Positions 20,901 through 30,032 of a stretch of 64,000 nucleotides of DNA are shown here, piece by piece. The stretch covers positions 310,001-374,000 of the forward strand of contig NC_018311.1 in assembly GCF_000234665.1 (NCBI RefSeq), read 5' to 3'. Position numbers and translations under genes: made by a program. Source of the stretch: Leishmania mexicana MHOM/GT/2001/U1103. Its lineage: Eukaryota; Euglenozoa; Kinetoplastea; Trypanosomatida; Trypanosomatidae. The notes under the pieces were generated by a model, which had not been told where the DNA came from, did no database searches, and worked only from the letters and a program-made list of their open reading frames with translations. Positions within the stretch are counted from its first letter, which is position 1. Every line of letters begins with the position of its first letter.

Positions 20901-23900
20901 GCAGGTGCGACTTGCGCTGACGTGGAACAGCCGCCATGCAGTCGCCGCCCGCCCCGCGACGGCGGCAGGCGCGGACGTGCCAGGGAGGAGATCGACATCG
21001 CTAAACGCAAGCCTCTCGGCGTTTCCGCTGAGGGAGCTACTCATGACTGGCTCCCTCCGCGGCGCCGGCCTCGGTGACGCTGAGGTGATTGAGGATCGCA
21101 GTAGCGTTGTAGCCGCTGAACGCAACGCCGTGTCTCCTTCGCGGGCCACATGTAGCGACGGAGCCGGCGGCGGCGGCCCAACGGAGCGGCTCAACAATGC
21201 GGGCGCGGCCGTGGTAATACCTGCAGCATCTCCGGCGAACGTTGCGCGAGCCGTGATGGTCTCCTTGTCCACGTGCCAGATCGAGCCCGACGTGGTGCTG
21301 CTCGCCACTGCCAGCTCGCCGCTCGGCCTCATCTGTCTCGTGCATGCGAGTGGCCTGGTTACCGTCTTGGACGTACAGTCGCGCAGCGAGACGGACGGTG
21401 CTGCGCGGATGCGGATGATGTTGGGCGACGCTGACGATGTGAAGGGCGGGGTCGGTGGTGGCTGCGCTGGGCAAAAGCCTGAAGGCGGACGCGGACGTGC
21501 TGAGGCCGGCGTTGTCGTGCACAGCTTCATGACGACAGACGAGGTGACGGCGGTGATGTTCCTCGGCGCCTACCCTTGTCTCGTGCTGGCGGATCGCCAA
21601 CATCAGCTCTCCTTCCACCTGATGAAGGGCTCGAGCTTGCTGGCGCTGCTTGGTCCGTTTGCTGAGGAACTCGAGAAGGATGTGATGGCGGGCGCTGCAG
21701 GCTTCTGCGAGCAGACCGAGGCTGAGGCGAACGGCAGCGCGACGGCGAGACCGTCGCTGACGGGCATGCGCAGGACCAGCAGCTACACCGCCGCAGGGTT
21801 GTCACCGCGGCTGCCGCCAACTGGTAGGGTGGAGAGAGGCGCAGCGCGCGGGTCGAACCCCACCGCAGCGAGCTCGACGCTGGTGTGGACTTTTTCCGTC
21901 GCCGACACGTGCGCTTCGCAGCGCTCGCTGGGCTACGTCACGGCTCTCACCTTCGACGCTCTCTACGCCACCGTGTACGTTGGCACGTCTCAGGGTTACA
22001 TCGTGTCGTATCTCGTGCGGCGCTTTTTAATGGCTTTTCAGCTGACGCCGGTGTTCCTTCGCGGCGTAGACGGCATGGCTGTCTCGACGTACGCAGCAGA
22101 GCTGCAACGCACCCTCGCTGCAGCGTGTCCTGGAGCATCGCCGGACAACAACCCGAGCAGCAGCTTTCTGCACAACTACCTGCGCGTCGTCTTCGACGTT
22201 CCCCAGTCGGTGGCAACGCAGGTGACCGACAACCGCCTTCGCAGCCCGCGGAAGCGACACGTCAGCTTGACCGGCAATCCCTCGACGGGCACGACAGCAG
22301 GCAGCCAATCACCGAAGGAGCTCGGTGGGCTCATTGGCGTTTACAGGTGCCGCCGAGATCTCTTCCACGTCTCGTGGCGCGGCATTACCGGCAAGCGGCG
22401 CGGAGGGGGTGGCAACGGCAGGTACGCGGCGGCGCCGTCGCAGGCCATTCCGATCTGCACATCCAGTGAGGCGCTCATCGCCGCGGCAGTGTTGCACGAC
22501 GCTGTAACGCGCATGATGACAGTCGCCTCGGCCTGTGCCACCGCGACGGAGGCATGTCCAGGTACCACCGCGACACCAGGCGAGACGCAGCCGTGGTGGT
22601 ACACGCCAGCGGGGCGGACGGTGAAGGAGTACGTGGCACGCAAGTGTAGAGGCGGGGCAGCTCGGGGTGGCGTGGGCGAGAGCGCCGGGGCTGCTAACGC
22701 GAACCCCACCGACTCGGGTGAGCTGGAGCTGGACGCAGAGGGAGTGCAGCTGCTGCGTGGATGGGTGAACACTGTGCTGGCCGAGCAGCGTCGCTACCTG
22801 CCGCGTCCCACGAGCGATGCAGAGGCAGTGTCCGAAGGGCAACAGCAGCGGCAGCGGCAGCGAGAATCTTTCTCCACTGCACCCGCTGGCCCTCAGGACG
22901 GAGTGAGTCGTACCTCCAGCACTAGAAGCTTGAGCAGCAGCGGATTTACGGCAGTACCGCTGGTGCCGACGCCAGACTGCGGTCATGACGCCTTCGCTAG
23001 CGGTGTCAGCCACGCCGGTGCTGACGAGGCTGCTGCTGCTGATGCTGTCGGCGAAGGCGCCGCAACCGCGGCCTCGCAGACAGTCACGACACAGCAGTTA
23101 GCGGAGGCTCTCGTGCGGGAGGTGCAGGAGGAGCTTCTCTTCGGCAAGGAGGCCCCCGCAACAGCGGCGGCTGGCCACTACGGCAATGCGTCCATGCTTG
23201 AGCTCACCACACCCGCCGCGACTCCGCCGCACCCCATCACAGACTCCTGGGTCGAGCCCCTCTTTACCAGGCAGGTCATGTGCACCACCAGTCGCTCCCC
23301 GCTGTGCTTGTTGACGCCGCCTGCGATGCTTGAGCGAGCCCGACGAGAGCGGCAGGATCGGCGTGGGCGGATGGCGGCCACTACAGCTGCTGCTGCTGCA
23401 GGAAACGCAGCTGGCGGTGCGCCAGCGATTCCGGAGTGGAACGCCTACGTGGAGGGCGCTTTGCCCGACTACCTCGCCGACCTTCTAGGCCACCCGAGTC
23501 AGATGCTGACGGAGGGGGATCGGCAGGCACTTCAGCAGCTCTCCATCACAGTACTGCAGTGCCGGCGTAATGGCTACCTCTGCGTCGGCCACGCTGACGG
23601 CGGCGTGACGCTGTGGACGCCGTACGCGTGCGCGCGGCTGGAAAGCCTGTGCCCGAGCACATCGTTGGCGGCGACGCTGGACCGCCTCGCCGCGTCTGTC
23701 AAGGCTCAGTTCCATTGCCTTCATGAGCGCATACTGCTGGAGCGGCAGCGACTCGCCTTTGAGGGAAGTCTGCGCAACAGTCGACACACAGAGGAGGAGA
23801 GGGTAGCCTGCATGAAGCACCGCATCCGCGCGATGCTGCTGGAGCATCACCTGACCCAGCTGCAGCTGAAGAGGACAGAGGGCGAGGGCGAAGAGGACGC

Positions 23901-26391
23901 GGACACGCTGGCTGGCAGAGTCCAGGCTGCAGAACTGCCGTCCATGCTGCCAGCGTCCGCAAAGAGTGCTATCAGACCGCGCACATGGAGCTCTCCTGAT
24001 GCACGGCGGCGCAGCAGTCACGCGGCTGCGGCTGCGGCAAAGGTACAGGGTTTCGAGAAGTGCAGCACGGCCACGCAGCCCTTCATGTGTGGGTCGATGG
24101 AGACAGAGCTGCTGGCCATGCGTCCTCTCTTGTGCTTGCTGCTCGGTGTCTCGTCACCGGCGGAGCTGCGTGCCCGGCAGCTGAGCCTCGAGGATCTCTT
24201 CTTCCTCCCCTTCAAGACCCGCAACCTCGCGTCGCTGGAGGCGTTCGACCCCCACTCCTACGACGTGGCGGTGGGGGTGGCGATGCGCCGGCTGCGGCGG
24301 GATCTCATCGAGGAGGCCGAGGAGCACGCCACCGAGGAACCTGACGGCGCTCCGCAACTCTTGCCAGATGCGCTCACCGCCGCCGTGACACAGGCTGTGT
24401 CGACGGTGTCACATCCCGTTACCTCCCTCGCCTCTCCCGCCTCTCCGCTCTCGCTGAGCGGCAGCGCTGGTCGCCTTCGGCGTAGGCGTCAGGAGAGCGT
24501 GTACGACTACCGCCTATCATCCCTGGCGCGTGCCTGGGACGAAGGCGCCGATCAGCCACAGCGAGGGCAGTCGTCTGATGCGTCAGGGGCGGCAGCCTTT
24601 CCAGGGGTACTGCACCTGCTGCTGCACCGGGCAATGGAAAGAGCTCCACACTTGTCGAACGGCGCTGCCGCGGCGAACTCGTCACTGACCGCCGCCTCTG
24701 CGGCGACTCCCGTGAACTCTGGCAAAGCCGAGACTGCGCACGACACCGCGGCTCACGCTGCTGGTGCCCAGTCGCCGTCCCCAACACCTGCGGCCATTGC
24801 TGACGGCACGGCGCCTGCGGACGGGGAATACTACGAAGTGTGCCACGCTCTGCAGATGGCGGAGGTGCAAGCAGAGTCGCAGTGGGAGGTCGAGGAGCTG
24901 GGCCGAGCGTGGAGGCGACTGCGGGCTTCCACAGTGGCCGCCACAGCATCGTCCACGTCCGCGGGCAGGAATAGTTTGCATGGCCGTGCCGATGTATGCG
25001 AAAGCCCTCCCACACAGCTGCCGCTCAGCAGCGCCGCCGCCGTGTCCGCCGCGGTGAACCGCCAGCTGAAGCGCAGTGTGGAGGCGCGCATAGCCGCACT
25101 CTCGCACCGCGCTGTCGCGGTTGCTCTCTTACGGAACGTGCAGCTGTGCTGTCGGCCCGCTCACACGAGGGCAGCGCCGGCGCCGCTCCCGGTGCATCCA
25201 GGCGACGGAGCAAGCGGCGCGTATTCGGCCTGGCCGCCGACGGCCTCCCGGCGTGGTGGCGGGCTAGCGTGGGTGCAGGGCGTCCTCCGCCAACAGGCGC
25301 AGCAAGCCTTTAGGGAGCCGCTGCTGACATGGCTGCAGTTCGCGTCGTCGTCGGTATACCCTGCTGGCGTCCCTATCCGCTATGGGTCAACATGCATCTA
25401 CGGTCAGCAGCGCGGCTCGGCCGTGGCAGCCACGGGAATACCTGTGCTCTCTGGCGAAGAGAGGCTGCTGCCCTCCCCCACTAACGCATCGCTGCAAGCT
25501 CTTTGCCACACCTACTCAATGCCCGGCGACGGCGGCGACGACCCCCACGCCGCCCCTGCAGAGGGGTGCAGAGAGAGCAAGAAGGCCTTCCTTACCGAGG
25601 TGCCCGGCGACGCGACTGGCGCTGATGCTGCTGTCGGCTCATCTTTACGCCCCCCAGAGCGAGCGACTTTCGGTGCGAGCGGACACACGGCAGTGGTGGG
25701 TGGCGCCGGCAGGAAGGCGGGGCAGCGTTCCCTGTCGTCCCGGCTGTCATCCGCCGCGGATCGGCCGCCGTTGTGTGACGTTGGTACGGCTCTGTCGTCA
25801 AGAGACTCGTGCTCGCCCCTACTTTCGCCTTTGCCGCCGCTCAAGTCCACGCGCGCCAGCGCCATTAGCGGCCGTCAGCTGAGCTCGCTCGGTGTGTACG
25901 ACGCGTGTCCGATGACAGCGCATCGTGGCAACCCGGCCGCCTCTGCCATGGCTGACACGGCGTCGATCATTTCGCGTTCCGCCTCGAGCACGTCGTCTCT
26001 CTCCGTGCCAAACACCCCGCCCAACGCCGCCTTGAGCAGCCCTGCCGTGCGCCCAACGCCGCAGGTGCGACCACGTCTGCTGACCTCGTCCGCCTTGCAC
26101 TGGACGAAACTGGCAAACACTGGCAGCTGTGGTCGCGCGCCGCGTCAGCAGAGACCAGCGACCACGGGCGTGGTCGGGAGGAGGGGCGCTGCTGGCGACT
26201 ACACCGTCGTCACGGACACGCTTCACGCTGCTGCCGCTGGGACGATGGCGCCGCCCGCTACGTCTACCGGCTATGGTGGCGGACGCGGAGGAGGAGCTGG
26301 AGGGAGAGGGGGAGCTCGCGGCGGCAGGGCGGCAGCTGTGCAGTCCTTCACCTACTACTCGCTCTTTGGCCACGTCGGCACCACCAAATAG
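14959..26391 (+). CDS. Giant WD40-like / EF-hand-like protein, about 3,810 residues
   Basis: One uninterrupted frame from the ATG at 14959 (MMQNPSAAS) to TAG at 26391. The frame is open for 20 more codons upstream, but with no ATG. The first 900 residues include a helical region rich in Tyr and Arg and one degenerate EF-hand near 735-760 (FFTMVDMEQKGCITWEAF), in which the loop lacks the final Glu. WD40-like blades follow from about residue 963 to 2890, for example LLLGTRDGTILLVDL, LITVDSSGYVKVWSL, LISLSSADCRVWSL, LLVTYADGLLRCFTL, TVYVGTSQGYIVSYL and LCVGHADGGVTLW. Long Ala/Ser/Gly-rich insertions separate them. There seem to be enough blades for two propellers. The last third is mainly disordered with a few helical blocks (near 2920-3010), and the C-terminus is Gly-rich. 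EF-hand plus WD40 architecture is seen in axonemal proteins of the WDR49/CFAP337 type, so a flagellar scaffold role is possible but unproven. Confidence 0.85.
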   Translation: MMQNPSAASDLVNASHKTQAALDAPAEASLQVSSHRVTTASALGGEGGQEDAPVCPSAAGAAVAVTLLAGSLSSSRSRSAASTTPPPPPLVRPAKKAVKAGGHGCAPNGVVGGASLFREWSTNATLLDEALNTPFFHILPKSTESTAGTVAHDHPALQSVTLPTSDAPPPSILLIALADVDVLQQSFGAHTLVNPVKNQLAEFKRLVAASMRSELTDGHERPHTEKVSAEAQAAAAAVAEDVHADHSAVSGEGEKAAGAAMHDDDLADESALIVSSSQAHDATVRAALRTAHGFLYGSETVPVGVPVVHLQRARREWLMRYRVVHVQPHLQRAQRGRYEAWAQQHLQIQDFAGGSADGDGCRHGASALQSAMTPVSMCAALQPTYWRTVSMERPSVVPTTSHPGTENTPPVEVGGVAGGHSVFPPPTRRLWSSSSAHSASPLRALSPAKTTAVPVLYKAAWDVDLYDDLGLVVSAEQLDSMMRQATSRTAVEAMERDELAPQFSTTAAAACASFASPMELSALPPLIRAGDLTQMQLTLPVFVYIVSRYLFIAHYAAYFPTGLFSRALIDPFYFPDAAQCTPEYALRASPALRREAERVYASYAARLADAHRCFPDRTRSTEVPLPPNDMFHLWELLCPPQRQDVAGRWNPIPWGQLMPEEEEALLNEEFKSVARAGQDAIDMGVSRDEPLLSYSYARAARLTYRQRLQQLAQHPSLLAEVHRLLSQCEDIAMQFFTMVDMEQKGCITWEAFTNALIEEADVQDHQRKVRDRAATLTRTSASIFDRYVVEPLPSTLARLGYTGNVFEVRHSASLVMLEGANDYAVCDGTQLGSIHQRFLVRPVEVLCEELEEEPHDAFGRLIHGPRGDRGGGGGEIGRRAHSATDTEGYDVALRQRPWRNNQRPPRVYVRYEDGRRLQESTALNMLQQLSSSTARAVTAAGREAVDDHESVFTSMRAHQPAKLVSLEGILVVENVSPCVPCPVFVAHGSDMLLRLYSSSRAVQALPEAGALRCPETVTSMEWASGGRRARRSSVSGTGTTSDNVASRSAGVHGDGRELQGRRSGSAAQGDHTLSSTVAPLSPHGRTHHDRISVQREEYLLLGTRDGTILLVDLYAILNRVPRLAAPADTHSGSTVDGVSSSALGDGTGDVGGNDGAGGTMGAASSVMQSTSERIGTSENAWSGYRDLACRTYYGDIGAFIVHTQQVHTPGTLVSSVVAAATNGLVVSSGLDGDVFTMRLAYLPSWITATGTQRAPSGVSAGVGPATTDTSRPVVCIEVLHRIRVSDTGVRYALPIPFLSMLAVLTTSNKVYLYHTSVLPTAPALVDGGRSDSASMQVPPAPLSTPRAVSEVREMATDGGFSPVSATSSATPPRLELYDAAAPHLGSIVAMILVKELDQLITVDSSGYVKVWSLRQTQPLTSFYAWAPLNISSSGSGVGDAGRLAGWSSSQGSSAAHRGNGRGSSMSACGALTSSSALLRTTKTSIEAAVDAAEYRMQPCRSAAFNYAGRQLFVMGTHNAAHCFFVSGQSSSRAHTQPLRALLMDTATVSRVGCVNHRLISLSSADCRVWSLLTGAMELGISANSAEYRRLFNNRLTGKAQGRSSSIVKSVEQQVLSRKGGRDGRSSGSRPRSSNRTRMHNAHDAAILAAASASTKTTGEPQRLLPPSVDDVMRAVSARPWSSHRRSHHHCAPWRTAGAAVGSRREAAVATATASFQLLTAGKQPHGSAEAPGNSGGTAASATGQAGCAEDDTSELVTNAMRDQNLLLSDIRCACLGPGGEWVGYALLHGDIRLHRSDSGRLLHTFITTSPSTEDLIEAAMQYQHLFTSFTAAHALPPLHTVTMEDAATTASSISPGMSTAYGGSGGGVSGSLSSQSPTARLTPMAYAKAVALVLERLLATTIGVTCGPAGAAPASAMSADVDDQRDRNVHREPLHMLYLDASQELLVTYADGLLRCFTLLSHSSTATRVIVSRTLMNRALTQVRLALTWNSRHAVAARPATAAGADVPGRRSTSLNASLSAFPLRELLMTGSLRGAGLGDAEVIEDRSSVVAAERNAVSPSRATCSDGAGGGGPTERLNNAGAAVVIPAASPANVARAVMVSLSTCQIEPDVVLLATASSPLGLICLVHASGLVTVLDVQSRSETDGAARMRMMLGDADDVKGGVGGGCAGQKPEGGRGRAEAGVVVHSFMTTDEVTAVMFLGAYPCLVLADRQHQLSFHLMKGSSLLALLGPFAEELEKDVMAGAAGFCEQTEAEANGSATARPSLTGMRRTSSYTAAGLSPRLPPTGRVERGAARGSNPTAASSTLVWTFSVADTCASQRSLGYVTALTFDALYATVYVGTSQGYIVSYLVRRFLMAFQLTPVFLRGVDGMAVSTYAAELQRTLAAACPGASPDNNPSSSFLHNYLRVVFDVPQSVATQVTDNRLRSPRKRHVSLTGNPSTGTTAGSQSPKELGGLIGVYRCRRDLFHVSWRGITGKRRGGGGNGRYAAAPSQAIPICTSSEALIAAAVLHDAVTRMMTVASACATATEACPGTTATPGETQPWWYTPAGRTVKEYVARKCRGGAARGGVGESAGAANANPTDSGELELDAEGVQLLRGWVNTVLAEQRRYLPRPTSDAEAVSEGQQQRQRQRESFSTAPAGPQDGVSRTSSTRSLSSSGFTAVPLVPTPDCGHDAFASGVSHAGADEAAAADAVGEGAATAASQTVTTQQLAEALVREVQEELLFGKEAPATAAAGHYGNASMLELTTPAATPPHPITDSWVEPLFTRQVMCTTSRSPLCLLTPPAMLERARRERQDRRGRMAATTAAAAAGNAAGGAPAIPEWNAYVEGALPDYLADLLGHPSQMLTEGDRQALQQLSITVLQCRRNGYLCVGHADGGVTLWTPYACARLESLCPSTSLAATLDRLAASVKAQFHCLHERILLERQRLAFEGSLRNSRHTEEERVACMKHRIRAMLLEHHLTQLQLKRTEGEGEEDADTLAGRVQAAELPSMLPASAKSAIRPRTWSSPDARRRSSHAAAAAAKVQGFEKCSTATQPFMCGSMETELLAMRPLLCLLLGVSSPAELRARQLSLEDLFFLPFKTRNLASLEAFDPHSYDVAVGVAMRRLRRDLIEEAEEHATEEPDGAPQLLPDALTAAVTQAVSTVSHPVTSLASPASPLSLSGSAGRLRRRRQESVYDYRLSSLARAWDEGADQPQRGQSSDASGAAAFPGVLHLLLHRAMERAPHLSNGAAAANSSLTAASAATPVNSGKAETAHDTAAHAAGAQSPSPTPAAIADGTAPADGEYYEVCHALQMAEVQAESQWEVEELGRAWRRLRASTVAATASSTSAGRNSLHGRADVCESPPTQLPLSSAAAVSAAVNRQLKRSVEARIAALSHRAVAVALLRNVQLCCRPAHTRAAPAPLPVHPGDGASGAYSAWPPTASRRGGGLAWVQGVLRQQAQQAFREPLLTWLQFASSSVYPAGVPIRYGSTCIYGQQRGSAVAATGIPVLSGEERLLPSPTNASLQALCHTYSMPGDGGDDPHAAPAEGCRESKKAFLTEVPGDATGADAAVGSSLRPPERATFGASGHTAVVGGAGRKAGQRSLSSRLSSAADRPPLCDVGTALSSRDSCSPLLSPLPPLKSTRASAISGRQLSSLGVYDACPMTAHRGNPAASAMADTASIISRSASSTSSLSVPNTPPNAALSSPAVRPTPQVRPRLLTSSALHWTKLANTGSCGRAPRQQRPATTGVVGRRGAAGDYTVVTDTLHAAAAGTMAPPATSTGYGGGRGGGAGGRGGARGGRAAAVQSFTYYSLFGHVGTTK

Positions 26392-27454
26392 ATGGCTCGG
26401 GCGTTTGAACCACGTGGCGACGCACACCCACGAACACACCCACACATCTACCCGACGCTCCCGCCATTTTCTCCCTTTTTGCCTGCCTCCGTGGTCTACC
26501 CGCTCCCCCTTCCCCTCCCCCTTTTTTGTCTTATGGATGTACAGATGCGCATACACACGTATGTATGGTTCGCCTTACTACTACTACTACCCCCATCACT
26601 CCTTCCCCCCTTTCCCCATCACTCCCTCCCTCCCCCTCATCGTCACCCCATCGCCAAGCGCGCTCCCCTCACGCACATGTGAGGGACGGGAGAGGGGCGG
26701 AGACGGAGGCATGATGAGAATCCACGACGAAAACTCGTCGAAAGCGAGCGCTACATCTATGCATGTACACTGCTCGTTCGATAGATGGAGGGGGAGGGGG
26801 TATAAAAGTGTGTGTGAGTGCTCAGGTGACATTGACGTGGGCGTCCGCCTGTGCGCATGCGTGTTGGTGCCTCCGTGTGCTTGCACCTCCTCCCCCCTTC
26901 CGTGCCAGGCAGATGCGCTCACGTGGAGTTAGGAGGGCCGGAAGACAAGCACACGGAAAGAGTGAAGGCAGTCATGAAGAAGCGGCGGCAGGCGAGCACA
27001 AGCGCACTGCAGGGGGGGGATGGCGTTACAGCCTTACCATGTAAGGGTGTCTGCCTGCGTGCGTGTGTGTGTGTGTGTCTGCGTCAGCGCTTTCTCCCGT
27101 GGTAGGGGACGCTTAAGACCCCAGCATCAGGCACGAAATTCGCTAGCCTCCCCTCCCCTCTCCCCCCTCCCTCCAATGACCGAGGGGAAGGACTCCTCCA
27201 TATATTTGCGGTGTATAGAGAGGGAGGGAGGGGGGAGGGGGGAGAGTGAGGTGCAAAACCACACCTGCTCAAGCGATGGCCACCGCTTTCTCTTGTACTT
27301 TCAGTGGGCTTCACTGCCTCAACAACCCTGCCTCTCGCACCCCCGCTCTACATTCCTCTTCCTTCACCGACGAACATCGAACAACAACACGCTCGACGTG
27401 CCGCTGCGAAGAGGTACGCAGCCGCTGTCCTGCAGCAGCACCACCGCGACACAC

Positions 27455-27495
<41 letters not shown>

Positions 27496-27715
27496 CAAGA
27501 CATCGCTTCCGTATTTCTCTTCGTGCGCCCTCCTCCGGCCCAACACGAACACTGGCACGCGTTCGTGTCATGAGGAGGCGATATATATATATATATAATA
27601 TCTCCCGCAGACGTCGCACTCCTTTTTCTACTCGCATACCCCACCCTCTCCCCCCACCCACCCCACCCCCCACATACACATACATACACACAAGCACAGG
27701 TGCTGTGAGGCGACC
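26392..27715. other. Intergenic spacer
   Basis: About 1.3 kb of low-complexity sequence: C/T-rich tracts at 26450-26530 and 26600-26650, TG runs, a (CA)n microsatellite at about 27449-27489, a short (AT)n run at 27581-27600, and a C-rich tract (27615-27672) followed by AG at 27699-27700, the probable acceptor for the PP1 inhibitor mRNA. No gene is seen. Confidence 0.65.
27449..27489. repeat. CA dinucleotide microsatellite
   Basis: A nearly perfect (CA)n run of about 20 units with one CG interruption near its start. Confidence 0.95.
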
Positions 27716-28168
27716 ATGGACGCTCTATCTGTGCGTCAGCAGCAGAGTCATGTGCATCAGGCCGACAACCTAGTGCCGACGCGCACGGCTGTGCTGCACC
27801 TCCGCCCCGCTCCGACCGCGGAGGAGGCAGAGCGGGCGCAGCGGCAGCATGACATGCGTGTTACGTGGAGCCCGGACGTGCACGAGCCTGTCAACCAACA
27901 GGTAAGCAAGTGTTGCTGCGTTTTCCATAAGAAGAAGCTCTTTGGAGAGAGTAGCAGCGACAGCAGTTCAAGCAGCACCGACAGCAGCGACGACGAAGCC
28001 GATAGCGAGGATGCTGGCACCACCGGTGCCGGCGGCAACAACACGGGGTGTGTGGGCCACCAGAGAGGGTGCGAGCATGACTGCCAGCACGCTCACCATC
28101 ACCCGGCACGCAAGCAGCGCCCCAAGTGCACGAGGGAGCACTGTTATTGTGGTACTCGTTTCCATTAA
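27716..28168 (+). CDS. Protein phosphatase 1 inhibitor (inhibitor-3 / PPP1R11 / Ypi1 family)
   Basis: 150 residues; ATG at 27716 in a good context. The core RVTWSPDVHEPVNQQ followed by SKCCCVFHKKKLFGESSSD is the family signature. Human PPP1R11 has KVEW for the PP1-docking site and the same SKCCC plus FGESS block. RVTW (48-51) is the expected RVxF-type docking motif. Members bind the PP1 catalytic subunit and inhibit it or steer it, mostly in the nucleus. Next comes a long Ser/Asp/Glu run, a likely casein-kinase-2 target. The C-terminus is unusually rich in Cys and His (GCEHDCQHAHHH, then TREHCYCGTRFH), which could bind metal. The length is typical for the family (about 126-155). Confidence 0.92.
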   Translation: MDALSVRQQQSHVHQADNLVPTRTAVLHLRPAPTAEEAERAQRQHDMRVTWSPDVHEPVNQQVSKCCCVFHKKKLFGESSSDSSSSSTDSSDDEADSEDAGTTGAGGNNTGCVGHQRGCEHDCQHAHHHPARKQRPKCTREHCYCGTRFH

Positions 28169-30032
28169 GCGAAAGACCGAGCACCGCCCACAGTGGGCGA
28201 GGGGGGAGGGGAGGGGAGACCCAGAGGCGACGATCCGGCGAAAGGCGAGAGGTACTTGTGCGATGTACGCCGTCTTGCGCCCTGCGCCATCCAGCACAGG
28301 AGGAGGTCGGTGAAACACAGCCCCCCTACCCATGCCTCTTGTCCCTCCTCCTCCTCCTCCTCCTCCCCTCCCCTTCCCGCTCGCACGTCATCCCTGACCA
28401 AGTCTGCGCCATCTACCCTCCTTCTGGCCCTCCTCTCTGTAGTCCGGCGCACGTGCTCGTCTGCGTTCATGTGCTGCTGCTGCTGCTGCTCTCTCTGGGT
28501 GTGGTTGTGCTCCTAGGAGGAGCTTCCGGTACATCCATCCACTCACACCCAACACCCCACCGGCACTCCCAACGACTGCTGCACTTGCGTGGTGTGGGTG
28601 AGCCTTGTCGTCTTCTTACCCCACCCCCACCCCTCCCCCCTCCGCGCGGTTGCGGCGCGCAGACTCGATAGACCATTGCCCTCGTGCCCTCCTGCCTAAC
28701 CCCACCCACCCATCCATTGTCATTTCTCCGTGAACCAGCTCTGCTGCTTCGATGCTGTTATCTTGCCTTGTATTGTAGCGTAGCCGTGTCGCGTCAGCGC
28801 GGACAACAACCACGAAAAATTCCTCGAAAACAACGAAGGAGCGTCGAAAAACGGAAGCCAGTATGTAAAACGGTACTCTCCTTTGGCCTTGCTGCTGCTG
28901 CTGCTTCGCTCTCTCTCTCTCTGTGTCTGTGTGCCGATGCGTCCCTGCCTCGCTGCCTCCCTGCCGCCCTGCACCTTTTCCGTCTTTCCTCATTGTCGGC
29001 TCATCATTGTCCTCCGCTGTCGCTGCCCGGCTCCATCGCACCCCAAAAGGCCGGCGGCACCCCTCGGACGGGCGCCCGACAAGTGAGCGGCAGGACGTGG
29101 TAGCGGCAACAGCAAGCACCACGGCGGCCAACAACACCAACATTAGGCAACGCACGCAGCGAGTTACGTCCGGCGAAAGGCACTGCTCACATCGGACCCT
29201 CGTCCTCCACCTCTCCATCCCACGCATTCATTCTGTGACACACACGACGCGCCGTCGTCTTTTATAGTTCTCTATGTGTGTGTGTGTGGGAGGGGGGACG
29301 GTGCCCCCTCCCCTCCCCCGCCAAACGACAAAAAACGGCAGCCGCAACAGCGGGGGGTGAGGTGAGGGAGGGGACCGACCGGACACGCAGCAGCAGCAGC
29401 AGTAGATGGCTTTCAGTGGACGCACATGCGCGCTGCGTGCGAAGCGTAACTCCAGTCAGAAAATAGTGAAAGGGGGACGAGGCGAGCGATAACTGCGTCG
29501 CGTGCGCTGGGGAACGGCAAACATAATACAGAGGAAGGGACGGGGCAGCCATGTGTGTGTTGGTGTGTTGGTGCCTGGCAGGTGCCGACGAGACGTGACA
29601 GGGAAGCAAGTCGGAACGACGCGCTTCCTCCGCTCCTTCTTTTCTCCACGCCTTCAAGGTTGCACCTCTCTTGCACAGAGCTCTTCTCCTCTTCACGCAC
29701 ACCTCCTCCTCCTGCCTTCTCGCCATCTGCTCTGCACACACGTGCTTTCACTCTTGCGGGGCCATGTCTGACCTGTCCTCGCTATCCCCGCCCCTCTCCC
29801 TTACGCACCCATCGGGTGGTGTTGGGGGTGCATGCCAACCCACGCGGGGCTAAACGCGAGGGAAGGAGATCGTGAGAAACCTGTGTGTGTGTGTGGCTCT
29901 GTGTATCGTGCGTGCAACAGGCTGGGTGGCATCGACGGCGCCGTGGCTGCGCCGCACAGCAACTCGGCACTTGTGACGCGCACACGGGCACAACGAGGTG
30001 GACGCTTCACACTCACCTAAAGACGCCTGCAC
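28169..30032. other. Intergenic spacer
   Basis: About 1.9 kb. It has (CTC)n-like tracts near 28340-28380, C-rich tracts near 28620-28650, CTG/CAG triplet runs (28474-28492, 29390-29402), TG runs, and a pyrimidine-rich stretch at about 29780-29807. Open frames on either strand are repeat-driven and not convincing. Confidence 0.6.

Noticed and set aside
26801..26808. TATAAAAG resembling a TATA box
   Set aside because: Trypanosomatid protein genes are not driven by individual TATA promoters, and the site lies in low-complexity spacer far from any start.
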